Shown in pieces: positions 55,465 through 63,894 of a stretch of 64,000 nucleotides of DNA. Under the pieces are notes generated by a model, which had not been told where the DNA came from, did not search any database, and worked only from the letters and a program-made list of their open reading frames with translations. Made by a program: the position numbers and the translations under genes. Numbering within the stretch: position 1 is the stretch's first letter; every line of letters begins with the position of its first letter. The DNA is from Chitinophagales bacterium (GTDB taxonomy: Bacteria > Bacteroidota > Bacteroidia > Chitinophagales > UBA10324): the NCBI GenBank assembly GCA_013816805.1, contig JACDDS010000015.1, positions 39,258-103,257 of the forward strand, in the 5' to 3' direction.

Positions 55465-58419
55465 TTACGCGACAAGTTCAGTATTCAACTCATCCAATAT
55501 TATTTCATAATCTTCTTTAAACAACTGGTAAAACTTACCTAAGCCACCAGCTTTGTTAAAAGGGTCGAGTTCGAAATCGTCTTTGTCAACATGAAAGGAG
55601 TTGGCAATGTAATCCTTTATCATCCGCAGCCATTGTACCTGTTCTTCGGTGTACTTGAGCGTGCCTGCCTGTTTCTTAAATATCCAGTCCTGGAAATTCT
55701 TGTCTACCGTTTTATCGAAACCGGTAAGGGTGGTATCGGCTCCGCTTACCTTGCGTACCAGGCTCACCAATGCGATTAATTCATTCTTTGGCTGACCCGT
55801 AACTTTTTCGAGTTGCTCATAAGCACGCCATACATGCAACGGCGCAAGCAAAGGCTTATCGAGCTTTAGCTTTTCTACAAGGTCTTTTATCATGGTGTAC
55901 GTTACCTCGCGGCGGCGATAAGGTTGCTCGTAGAATATTTGCAGCACGGTTATCTCTGTTTTGTGCTGTTGCATCCAAGCGGTAAAATCGTGTATGGTGT
56001 TTTCTGCCGCAGCCTTATTGTCTTTCACCCAACCCATGTTGAGTATTTCATCGGGGTTGATGTGATCTATAAACTGGTCGTACTTTTTACGAACATCAAT
56101 AATGTAGTTGCGCAGTTCGTAGTCGTTGAAGAGTGCGGTGGCGTCTTCAATTAGTTTAGAGTGATGAGTTATGAGTTCAGAGTGAATGTGTGCGGGTGAG
56201 GCATCGGGGTTTTCACTCATAACTCTTAATTCTAAACTCTCAACCGTATCCGGGTCGTATGCATTCAGCAGTTGCTTTACAACCTGGTTGATTGTTTTGC
56301 CTCCTGCTTTTTCTGCGAAGCCTGCTTTCTCTTTTTCATTTATCTGCTTGTCTAACCTGATGAGCCTGTTGGCTAAGGTGGTTAGCATGTCTTCGTCTTT
56401 ATTGCCCATGTGTATGCCTTCGAGCAATTCTTTGATGCTTAAGCCGGGCTTACGTTCTAATGGTCGGCTGTCGGTCTTTTGGCTTTTCTCTACGCCGACT
56501 GCATCGATGATTACAAAATGGTCTTTGGTGAATTTGGCTGCCCGTGTTCCGGTAAGTTGTAGTTCTTCGAGGCTGCAGGTGCGTGTGCCCCTGCCTTTCA
56601 TTTGCTCGTAATAACTCCGGCTTTTAACATCACGCATAAACAACAATACTTCGAGGGGTCGTATGTCTGTGCCGGTTGCAATCATGTCGACCGTTACCGC
56701 AATGCGGGGATAATACTCCCTGCGGAATTGTTGTAGTACAGTTTTGGGTTCTTCTTTTTCTGGTCCTTCGTTGCTGCGGTACGTTATCTTTTTACAGAAC
56801 TTATTTTCTTCTGCAAATTCTTTACGAACTATTTGAATAATGTCGTCGGCATGGCTATCGCTCTTGGCGAAGATGAGCATTTTGGGGACTTCGAACACCT
56901 CACCCCCCGCCCTCTCCAAGGGACTTGGAGAGGGAGCAGCCACCGCACTGACCTCGCTTTGCGACGATGCAACATCGTTAGCAGTATTTCCAACAGGCAA
57001 GGGCTGTGCTGAATGCCTCCCCTCTCCAACTTGTTGGAGAGGGGTCGGGGGTGAGGTCCATCGATCAGGAAAGATGGTTGGCAGCGCATCCCGTACTGCT
57101 CTTATGATTAATCTTATTTGATTCGGGTTTACAACTTTATCATCGAGTTGCTTTGCGGAGTATTCAACATCTTCATCCAGCTTGTTCCAAAACTTTTTGC
57201 GGGTGAGTTTTTCCCGGATGTCTATGTATTCACCCAAGCTAATCTTCGATCCTTCTTTAGTGATCTTTGTTTCAATTTCAAATACATTGTAGGGAACCAG
57301 CACACCATCTTCAACGGCTTTCTGGTAACCGTAATCACTTACTAAGTTTTGTTCGAAGTAGCCGAACGTCCGGTTATCAGGTGTGGCTGTTAACCCAATC
57401 TGGAAGGCATCAAAATAATCAAGTACCTGTTTCCATAAATTGTAGATGCTTTGATGGCATTCATCAATTACAATAAAGTCAAAAAACTCCATCGGAACTT
57501 TTTGATTGTACACAACAGGCAAAGGTTCTTTAGGCTTCCACTTCTTCGACGCAGGGTCTTCCTCTTCGTCGCGTTCATCTAATTCTGTTCCTTTTAAAAT
57601 GGAATACAATCGTTGAATGGTGCTGATGTAAACCTGGCTATCGTTGGGTATGAAAGAACTGTTTAATCTTGTAACACCATACAGTTCAGGAAACAACCGG
57701 TTATCATCCTGTGGTAGAAACTTTTTAAATTCCTGTTCTGCCTGTTCACCAAGATTTCTTGTATTTACTAAAAAAAGAATCCGCTTTGCTTTTGCAAACT
57801 TCAATAACCTGTAAATGCTTGTGATGGCAGTGAACGTTTTCCCCGAACCTGTTGCCATTTGTACCAATGCCTTTGGTCTGTTCTCCTTAAATGATCTCTC
57901 TAAATTATTGATGGCTGTAACCTGGCAATCACGCAAACCATCTGGTTGCAGTGCCGGTATATCAAATACTCTTTTGCGTAGTGTCGCATCTTCTCTTAAC
58001 CACTTCTCAAATGTTTCAGGACGATGAAAACTGAACACAGGACGAGACCGTGGCTTGGGATCACGATAATCTGTAAACCGGGTTAACTCGCCGGTGCTCT
58101 CATACACAAAAGGCAAAGGGTTGTTGTTGATAATATATTTCAACTTTGAAGTTGCATAGTCTGCACTTTGATCCTCATGCATGGTAAGGCGAACGCCTTC
58201 TTCTTCACGCTTGGCTTCAATAACACCAACAGCAGTTTTATTAACGAAGAGAATGTAATCTGCAGGACCGGTATCAGTTGGGTATTCCCGAATGGCAACA
58301 CCTAAACCGGCAGCAATATTTTTTTGTTTGAAAGATTGCACAAGCCAACCACTTGCAAGCAATAGCTGATCAATTTCATCGCGGGCAAGCTGTTCAGGAT
58401 CCTGGTTTGCGTGGGACAA
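55465..58419 (-). CDS. hsdR: Type I restriction enzyme, restriction (R) subunit
   Basis: This 984-residue subunit cuts DNA after ATP-driven translocation. An N-terminal nuclease domain has the PD-(D/E)xK residues Asp54, Glu68 and Lys70 (VGVIEAKRE). The SF2 motor follows: Walker A GSGKT at 191–195, DECH at 319–322, and the later motif RGTRTCS. The C-terminal helical domain binds the methyltransferase. Two inserts break the conserved fold: residues about 454–507 (SPPTPLQQVGEG…), and about 727–756 (SELITHHSKL…). Both are encoded by palindromic DNA and keep the frame. They lie in the helicase part and after it, so activity may or may not survive. Confidence 0.93.
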   Translation of the reverse strand: MSHANQDPEQLARDEIDQLLLASGWLVQSFKQKNIAAGLGVAIREYPTDTGPADYILFVNKTAVGVIEAKREEEGVRLTMHEDQSADYATSKLKYIINNNPLPFVYESTGELTRFTDYRDPKPRSRPVFSFHRPETFEKWLREDATLRKRVFDIPALQPDGLRDCQVTAINNLERSFKENRPKALVQMATGSGKTFTAITSIYRLLKFAKAKRILFLVNTRNLGEQAEQEFKKFLPQDDNRLFPELYGVTRLNSSFIPNDSQVYISTIQRLYSILKGTELDERDEEEDPASKKWKPKEPLPVVYNQKVPMEFFDFIVIDECHQSIYNLWKQVLDYFDAFQIGLTATPDNRTFGYFEQNLVSDYGYQKAVEDGVLVPYNVFEIETKITKEGSKISLGEYIDIREKLTRKKFWNKLDEDVEYSAKQLDDKVVNPNQIRLIIRAVRDALPTIFPDRWTSPPTPLQQVGEGRHSAQPLPVGNTANDVASSQSEVSAVAAPSPSPLERAGGEVFEVPKMLIFAKSDSHADDIIQIVRKEFAEENKFCKKITYRSNEGPEKEEPKTVLQQFRREYYPRIAVTVDMIATGTDIRPLEVLLFMRDVKSRSYYEQMKGRGTRTCSLEELQLTGTRAAKFTKDHFVIIDAVGVEKSQKTDSRPLERKPGLSIKELLEGIHMGNKDEDMLTTLANRLIRLDKQINEKEKAGFAEKAGGKTINQVVKQLLNAYDPDTVESLELRVMSENPDASPAHIHSELITHHSKLIEDATALFNDYELRNYIIDVRKKYDQFIDHINPDEILNMGWVKDNKAAAENTIHDFTAWMQQHKTEITVLQIFYEQPYRRREVTYTMIKDLVEKLKLDKPLLAPLHVWRAYEQLEKVTGQPKNELIALVSLVRKVSGADTTLTGFDKTVDKNFQDWIFKKQAGTLKYTEEQVQWLRMIKDYIANSFHVDKDDFELDPFNKAGGLGKFYQLFKEDYEIILDELNTELVA
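56153..56239. repeat. Imperfect palindromic element inside hsdR
   Basis: Left arm 56153–56186 and right arm 56212–56238 are imperfect reverse complements (agtttaga…gagttatgag). About 87 bases, a multiple of three, inserted without a frameshift. It encodes the peptide SELITHHSKL and neighbours. Confidence 0.7.
56898..57056. repeat. Palindromic (REP/MITE-like) element inside hsdR
   Basis: Outer arms 56898–56909 and 57045–57056 pair over 11 of 12 bases. Inside, 56910–56920/56924–56934 (11 bases perfect) and 57019–57030/57033–57044 (12 bases perfect) form two hairpins of CCTCTCCAA-type sequence. Length 159 bases, exactly 53 codons. Elements of this look are spread in many Bacteroidota genomes, usually between genes. 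Confidence 0.8.
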
Positions 58420-58515
58420 TCACTAAAAATTTATTGGTAAATCTCTCCTTTGAACCTGATAATTCCAACCACCTGGAAAGATTACGATAAAATATGCATC
58501 AATAAAAAAGACACT

Positions 58516-58743
58516 TTAAGATATAAACTCATCCAGCTCTCTTCGGTCTTTTTTAGTGGGTCTGCCCTCGCCACGCTTGCGATAAGCGCTAGTTTCAATG
58601 GAATGGACTCTTATTCTATCCAATTCTTCTTCAGGGGTAATGTCTTTGCAAAAGTCCGCTACGGATTTAGCTGGCTGCCTGTTTTCCGTTAACTGAAGCA
58701 CTTCGAACTGCATCGTAAATGCTCCCTTACGAATAGTAATCAT
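58516..58743 (-). pseudogene. Truncated copy of the S4-domain protein gene
   Basis: On the minus strand this is the last 75 codons of the S4 protein encoded at 59799–60182. It lacks the S4 domain itself. DNA identity over 58523–58745 against 59806–60028 is very high (I count about six differences). The in-frame ATG at 58743 gives a 75-residue frame, but it has no promoter of its own. Together with the intact copy it brackets the DUF3800 gene. Confidence 0.85.
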
Positions 58744-58847
58744 GTCTGCTGTGTCTTCGAGGAAGGGTTTGATGGAGAAATTCGATGGTAAAAAAAAGAA
58801 AATAATTAAACTATGGTTTTAAATGTATATGACAGTATCTTTGAGGT

Positions 58848-58908
58848 AATCCGGTTTTCCGGAGGTGGAAGGTACAAATGCCTTTGCCCCGCTTTGCGGG
58901 GTTTTTTT
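58848..58908 (+). ncRNA. Candidate small RNA with its own promoter and terminator
   Basis: TATCTTTG at 58836–58843 is a perfect –7 box; transcription would begin near 58848. The predicted RNA contains hairpin TCCGGTTTTCCGGA (58850–58863), a weak AAGG/CCTT stem, and ends in a CCCCGC/GCGGGG terminator with seven T residues (58887–58908). No open frame is present. The 3' end touches the end of the DUF3800 gene on the other strand. No known RNA family is recognised. Confidence 0.35.
58887..58908 (+). terminator. Rho-independent terminator on the plus strand
   Basis: Stem CCCCGC/GCGGGG, loop TTT, seven T residues. It faces the plus strand, where no protein gene is present. Confidence 0.8.
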
Positions 58909-59686
58909 ATGGTAATAATTTAAGTCCGTATCCATCCAATATGCTTTCTCTTTTGAAAAATTTATCTTCTATTACTTCAATTACTTTTTCATTAAAAGTT
59001 ATTCGCTCATCGGTAAGGAGATTATAATGCTTAAGAGCAAATCTTCTTGACGGATATGCAAGCAGATCGGCGAGTTGCAGTCCGCTGATGTTTGCTGACT
59101 TGGGTTTAATCTTTAGTTCTCGTGAGGTTAGTGTCTCATCGATCTCCATCGGCTTTATATAAGACGTACCGTTGAGAAATATTCCGCGATACGATTCCTT
59201 TAATCGCATGTCTTCTTTGCCACCCCTTGATTCAAACATCATGTCTCCTACCACTTTTAATTCCTGCAGTCGTAGATGAAAACGCTCAAATATAATTGCC
59301 ATGCAATAATGATAAGGATCATATCGCCATGTGGTATAGCGAGCAGCATGTTCTTTTTTATCAATCAATATGGTGATGATTTTATATTGCCACCTTTTTA
59401 AGCAACCCAGGTATTCTATATTAAACTGTGCTTCCAATTTCGGATCTCTTAAAGGATGAAAGGGAAATTTCTTATTCAATAGTTCCTTTCGATGAAAGAT
59501 AACAGGGTCATCAGGATGTGATTCGAAATACTTTGTTTTTAACGCTTCCATTTCAGGAGTCAATACATCTTTAACGTAACTCAAATCAAGAATAACTCCC
59601 GTGAGACTAAGAAATCGATGATTGGGGTCATCCGAACTGCCCAAATCACTATTTCCAACCTCATCAATGTAAATCCTCAACTTCAT
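58907..59686 (-). CDS. Second DUF3800 protein
   Basis: A 259-residue DUF3800-family protein, unlike the one next to hsdR in most positions. The acidic pair is at the N terminus (IYIDEVGNSDL, Asp8 and Glu9), the centre has DDPVIFHRKELL, and the C-terminal GLQLADLLAYPSRR has the conserved Asp-Leu-x-x-Tyr. It is likely a putative nuclease. It sits between the truncated and complete S4 gene copies, so it probably arrived with the duplication. Alone in its segment; promoter not identified. Confidence 0.85.
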   Translation of the reverse strand: MKLRIYIDEVGNSDLGSSDDPNHRFLSLTGVILDLSYVKDVLTPEMEALKTKYFESHPDDPVIFHRKELLNKKFPFHPLRDPKLEAQFNIEYLGCLKRWQYKIITILIDKKEHAARYTTWRYDPYHYCMAIIFERFHLRLQELKVVGDMMFESRGGKEDMRLKESYRGIFLNGTSYIKPMEIDETLTSRELKIKPKSANISGLQLADLLAYPSRRFALKHYNLLTDERITFNEKVIEVIEDKFFKRESILDGYGLKLLP

Positions 59687-59798
59687 ATTAATAAAACGAT
59701 ATAAGTATTGTAAGTTAATTCAGTTCTCATCATACTTTTCCATTTTCAAGAGGTGAATTCCCCGCGTTATTTCAGACCTATTCATCCCAATAAAGAAG

Positions 59799-60182
59799 CT
59801 ATGAAATAAACTCATCCAGCTCTCTTCGGTCTTTTTTAGTGGGTCTGCCCTCGCCACGCTTGCGATAAGCGCTAGTTTCAATGGAATGGACTCTTATTCT
59901 ATCCAATTCTTCTTCAGGTGTAATGTCTTTGCAAAAGTCCGCTACGGATTTAGCTGGCTGCCTGTTTTCCGTTAACTGAAGCACTTCGAACTGCATCGTA
60001 AATGCACCATTGCGAATACTAATCATGTCGCCCACCTTTATATTCCTGGAAGCCTTTACTTGCTGGTCAGCTATCTTTACTTTTCCCTTGTCGCAGGTTT
60101 CGGCGGCAATAAAGCGGCTTTTAAAGAGGCGCATAGCCCACAGCCATTTATCGATCCTTACTTTTTCGGGAGTATTGTTCAT
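59799..60182 (-). CDS. S4-domain RNA-binding protein (Hsp15-like)
   Basis: A 127-residue protein that begins MNNTPEKVRIDKWLWAMR, followed by an S4 domain with the KSRFIAAETCDKGKVKI and SRNIKVGDMI parts, like heat-shock protein 15, which rescues stalled 50S subunits with nascent chains. The basic C-terminal tail (AYRKRGEGRPTKKDRREL) is typical. I start at 60182 because it lies twelve bases after the acyl-CoA dehydrogenase stop and opens the family sequence; the frame starting at 60257 would overlap that gene. Its 3' end is the source of the copy at 58.5 kb. Confidence 0.9.
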   Translation of the reverse strand: MNNTPEKVRIDKWLWAMRLFKSRFIAAETCDKGKVKIADQQVKASRNIKVGDMISIRNGAFTMQFEVLQLTENRQPAKSVADFCKDITPEEELDRIRVHSIETSAYRKRGEGRPTKKDRRELDEFIS

Positions 60183-60193
60183 TCGTTCTTTCT

Positions 60194-61987
60194 TCAGAAG
60201 CAATACCGGCCTTCTGAAACCAGCCTTGCAGCAATTTTCCTTCGGGCATTTTTGCAATTAAAAGGCTCCTGTTTGGTGAAGCGCTTCAATCCCATTAACA
60301 GCATGCGCAGCTCATCGCCTTCGGCAAAAGATTCAATGGCGTTTCGTCCTGCAGCTTCTATACGCAGCATGGAATCGTGAAGCCACACGCGCAATATATC
60401 TTCATACAGTGCCACCTTTTCTGTACCCCAGAGTTCACTTAATTTTTCGACACGAAGCAAGGCAGATTCAAACAGGTAAATTTCTATCTGCATGTCGGCG
60501 GCGTTCATGATTATTTCCTGCTCTTCGCTCAGTGCTGTCCCGAGCTTCTGCACTGCGGCGCCTGCCGTCATCAGGAACGCTTTTTTCATATTTGCCAGGA
60601 GCTTCTTTTCATATCCATATATTTTTTCTTCCCTATCGGCAAACTTAGGGATGCTCATCAGCTCTTTCTGTACTGCCATGGCAGGAGCCATCAGGTCAAG
60701 CTTTCCCTTCATCACCCGCTTCAATAACATGTCAATAGAGAGCAGGCGGTTGATCTCATTGGTGCCTTCGAAGATTCGGTTAATGCGTGCATCGCGGTAG
60801 GCGCGCGCAGGGGCATATTCTTCGGAAAAACCGATGCCTCCGTAGATCTGCACCGTCTCATCCACCACGTAGTCCACCATCTCCGAGCCTGAGACTTTCA
60901 GGATGGCGCACTCGATGGCATATTCTTCCGCCGCACCCATCAGTGCTTCATGGTATTGTTTACCGCCTTCCAGCAACTCTGTCTTTAAATTTTCAATATC
61001 AGCAGCAAGGCGGTATAAGGCCGATTCATTAACGAAGATGCGGACAGCCTGCTCTGCGAGCTTGTACTGGATCGCACCAAAAGAGGCGATCGGCTTCCTG
61101 AACTGCTCCCGCTGAATGGCATACTGTACTGAGAGATCGCTCAATCTTTTTGAACCGCCTACGGCAGCGGCAGCAAGGCGGTGCCTCCCGATGTTGAGGA
61201 TATTGAAAGCGATCAGATGACCTTTACCGGCTTCGCCAAGCAGATTTTCCACGGAGATTTTTACCTCCTGGAAAAATATCTGTCGCGTAGAGGAGCCTTT
61301 GATGCCCATCTTTTTTTCTTCCTCGCCGCGGGAAACACCTGGCGCGGATGCCTCTACGATAAAAGCGCTGAACTGCTCTCCATCGATCTTTGCAAACACG
61401 ATAAAAATATCTGCGAAACCTCCGTTCGTAATCCACATCTTCTGGCCATTGATGATCCACGATTGTTTGTCGTCGCTGAGGGTTGCAGTGGTCTTGGCTG
61501 CCAGCGCATCGGAGCCGGAGCCAGGCTCCGTTAAGCAGTAGGCTGCCTTTAATTCGCCGGTAGCAAGCCTGGGCAAATAGTTTCTCTTCTGGCTTTCGGT
61601 ACCGAAATACAGAATGGGCAACGTGCCGATACCCGTGTGTGCGGACATGGAGACTGCCCAGGCGCCGGAGGAACCGAGCACTTCCGTGATAAATGTAGTG
61701 GTGACATAATCCTTGTTAGACCCGCCATACTCTTCGGGAATGGAGGCACCCAGCAAGCCCAGCTCACCTGCCTTATTCAGCAGCTCTACTGCAAGTCCGG
61801 GCTCCTGGTGCTCGAGGCGGTCAGCAACAGGCAGGATCTCCTGGTCCATAAAATCGCGCGCCATCTGAACGATCATCTTTTGCTCTTCATTGATTTCTTC
61901 GGGAATGAAAAGACCTGCTGTGGAAGTCTCTTTAATGAGAAATTCTCCGCCTTTGGTAACACTTTGGATGAGGTTTTCGGATGTCAT
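60194..61987 (-). CDS. Acyl-CoA dehydrogenase family protein
   Basis: This 597-residue FAD enzyme introduces the first double bond in beta-oxidation of acyl-CoA. N-terminal and middle domains carry CLTEPGSGSDALAAKTTA and WITNGGFADIFIVFAK; the catalytic Glu region is IFEGTNEINRL with YGGIGFSEEYAPARAYRDARI before it. A further C-terminal domain of about 170 residues makes it longer than the simple 380-residue enzymes and like very-long-chain types (VLCAD/ACAD9). The S4 gene follows after 11 bases and is probably co-transcribed. Confidence 0.93.
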   Translation of the reverse strand: MTSENLIQSVTKGGEFLIKETSTAGLFIPEEINEEQKMIVQMARDFMDQEILPVADRLEHQEPGLAVELLNKAGELGLLGASIPEEYGGSNKDYVTTTFITEVLGSSGAWAVSMSAHTGIGTLPILYFGTESQKRNYLPRLATGELKAAYCLTEPGSGSDALAAKTTATLSDDKQSWIINGQKMWITNGGFADIFIVFAKIDGEQFSAFIVEASAPGVSRGEEEKKMGIKGSSTRQIFFQEVKISVENLLGEAGKGHLIAFNILNIGRHRLAAAAVGGSKRLSDLSVQYAIQREQFRKPIASFGAIQYKLAEQAVRIFVNESALYRLAADIENLKTELLEGGKQYHEALMGAAEEYAIECAILKVSGSEMVDYVVDETVQIYGGIGFSEEYAPARAYRDARINRIFEGTNEINRLLSIDMLLKRVMKGKLDLMAPAMAVQKELMSIPKFADREEKIYGYEKKLLANMKKAFLMTAGAAVQKLGTALSEEQEIIMNAADMQIEIYLFESALLRVEKLSELWGTEKVALYEDILRVWLHDSMLRIEAAGRNAIESFAEGDELRMLLMGLKRFTKQEPFNCKNARRKIAARLVSEGRYCF

Positions 61988-62048
61988 GCATATGAGTTTT
62001 AATAATTAATATATGGGGTTAAGAATCCGTTTAAAGCACTAATCCAAA

Positions 62049-62606
62049 TTACCACTTTTTTGATTTCCGTAACTGGTTGATGTGTTCAAAGTGGTGGTTG
62101 CAATGCCAGGCGTACATGGCAAGCATCTCCCGTAATTGAAAAGTTCTGTTATGTTCGGGATGAAAAAAGGTGCGGTCAAAATCTTCGGGCTTTAATGATC
62201 TTAAAAAAATAACCCAACGCTTGTGGAGGTTATCGATCAGCGACAGGGAGATGAGCGGGGAGAGTATCCTTGCATCTTTCAATTCTGACCACTTTTTTTC
62301 ATCGTAAGGTTTTATCACCGGGTTATCTTCCGTGATGGCAAGCTTGCACCTTATATAGGCGTGTACATGGCTGTCGAAGATGTGATGGACGACCTGGCGG
62401 ACTGTCCAGCCCTCATTACGGTAAGGTGTATCGAGCTGTTCTTTTCGTAATCCTCTTACTACTTTTTTTAGCTGGGCAGGAAATGCTTCGAGAGTATCGA
62501 CGAATTTTTTTAGGTCTTCATCGGAATAGGTCTTTCCTGTTTGGAATGGGCCAATTGGATAGCGGAGTTTTTCGATTGGGTTTTTAGCAACGGCTTCAGT
62601 GGTCAT
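62049..62606 (-). CDS. DinB/YfiT-like metal-dependent protein
   Basis: A 185-residue DinB-superfamily protein. Its N terminus (LRYPIGPFQTGKTYSDEDL) is typical of YfiT-like putative metal-dependent hydrolases or thiol-transferases. The metal site is His near 74–80 (VVHHIFDSHVHAY) and His168/His172 (AWHCNHHFEH). Some Bacillus homologues act with bacillithiol; the co-substrate here is unknown. It is the last gene before the repeat array. Confidence 0.88.
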   Translation of the reverse strand: MTTEAVAKNPIEKLRYPIGPFQTGKTYSDEDLKKFVDTLEAFPAQLKKVVRGLRKEQLDTPYRNEGWTVRQVVHHIFDSHVHAYIRCKLAITEDNPVIKPYDEKKWSELKDARILSPLISLSLIDNLHKRWVIFLRSLKPEDFDRTFFHPEHNRTFQLREMLAMYAWHCNHHFEHINQLRKSKKW

Positions 62607-63230
62607 TTTATATTTTTTTTAAGATGGTTTAATGATATGAAAAAGTTAAATGGATATTAATTTAAATTTTCTTTTGGCTTGATCCAAAGGAAACAAAAGA
62701 TCAAGGCTTCTAAAAATAAAAGCGCTGCCCAATCCCGCCTGGGAAAAATGAAAGCTGTTTACCAAGTTTGTTATAATTTTTACTGTCAAAATTTTATTTA
62801 CACATTTTTCCTTTTCCTCTGCTCAATTACTTAACTCGTGCTATATTTTTAGAATGCCGGTCTAAGAGTAGAATAGATTCTAATATTTCGACAAGGTAAA
62901 AGAGAATCAGAAAAAGATAAATAGTTATTAGTTGATCCTTTTTATTTTAAATTTTCTTTTGGCTTGATCCAGAAGAAACAAAAGATCAAAGTTCTCTAAA
63001 AATAAAAGCGCTGCCCAATTCCACCTGAGAAAAATGAAAGCTGTTTACCAAGTTTGTTATAAATTTTACTATCAAAATTTTATTTACACATTTTTCCTTT
63101 TCCTCTGCTCAATTACTTAGCTCGTGCTTTACTTTTAGAATTCCTCGCTAAGTGTTGAATAGATTCTAATAGCTGGTAAGATAAGCGAATAAGAAAAAAT
63201 TAATTGTTATTGAGTTTTCTCATCATTTAT
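62607..63230. repeat. Direct repeat array, copies 1 and 2
   Basis: Copy 1 (about 62661–62882) and copy 2 (about 62946–63170) share over 220 bases with few differences, including ttttggcttgatcc, aaaagcgctgcccaat, gctgtttaccaagtttgtta and tttcctctgctcaattactta. Each starts with the same 40-base module that contains a CTTGATC/GATCAAG stem. No open frame of quality is present. The unit length is about 285 bases, with no spacers, so this is no CRISPR. Confidence 0.85.
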
Positions 63231-63894
63231 TTTAAATTTTCTTTTGGCTTGATCCAAAAGAACAATCCCGAGTATTCGGGACAAGGCTTAATAAAACCGG
63301 AACCACTTCCCCAGGCTTTACTCGGAAAAATAAAAGCTGTGATTTAAATTTCATTGAAACAATTGCTTTAGAGCTTTGATTTTACATATTTTTCCTTCAG
63401 CTTCGCTCTTAGTCTTCGCTCATGTTTCTGTTTTTATAATGCCGGTTTTCCGCATTGATTGAAACTGTGTCGATTTGAAAGATGTTATCTCCTGGAACTA
63501 TTTGAGCCGTGGTGCTCCCCTTTGGGGCAGGGGTAACGTAAGCAATGTTCAAATATTTTTTAATTTCTTTTGGCTTGATCCAAAAGAAACAAAAAATCAA
63601 GGCTTAATAAAACCAGAACCACTTCCCAGGCTCCACTCGGAAAAATAAAAGCTTTGATTGAAATTTATTGGAACCAAATAGTTTGCAGATTTGAGGTTAT
63701 GTATTTTTCCTTTTCCTTCGCTCCTTGTCTTCGCTCATGTTTCTGTTTTTATAATGCCGGTTTTCCGCATTGATTGAAACTGTGTCGATTTGCAAGATGT
63801 TATCTCATGGAACTATTTGTGCCGTGGTGCTCCCCTTTAGGGGCGGGGGGTAAGCGTAAGCAATGTTCAAAGATTTTTTAATTTCTTTTGGCTT
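63231..63894. repeat. Direct repeat array, copies 3, 4 and truncated 5
   Basis: Copies 3 (63231–63560) and 4 (63561–63879) open with the same ttttggcttgatccaaaag module as copies 1 and 2 but continue with another shared body (ataatgccggttttccgcat, then gaaactgtgtcgattt and ggtgctcccctttggggc-like ends). Copy 5 starts at about 63880 and is cut after 14 bases by the insertion sequence. Confidence 0.8.

Noticed and set aside
45464..58419. BREX, DISARM or Dnd system
   Set aside because: No PglX, BrxC, PglZ, DrmA/B or DndB-E motif was seen; the core genes are plain type I R-M.
58450..58692. 80-codon plus-strand frame over the truncated S4 copy
   Set aside because: Antisense shadow of the duplicated 3' end.
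63409..63600. 63-codon minus-strand frame in the repeat array
   Set aside because: Lies wholly in repeated DNA and is disrupted in the neighbouring copy.
62607..63894. CRISPR array
   Set aside because: Units are about 285–330 bases without unique spacers, and no cas gene is near.
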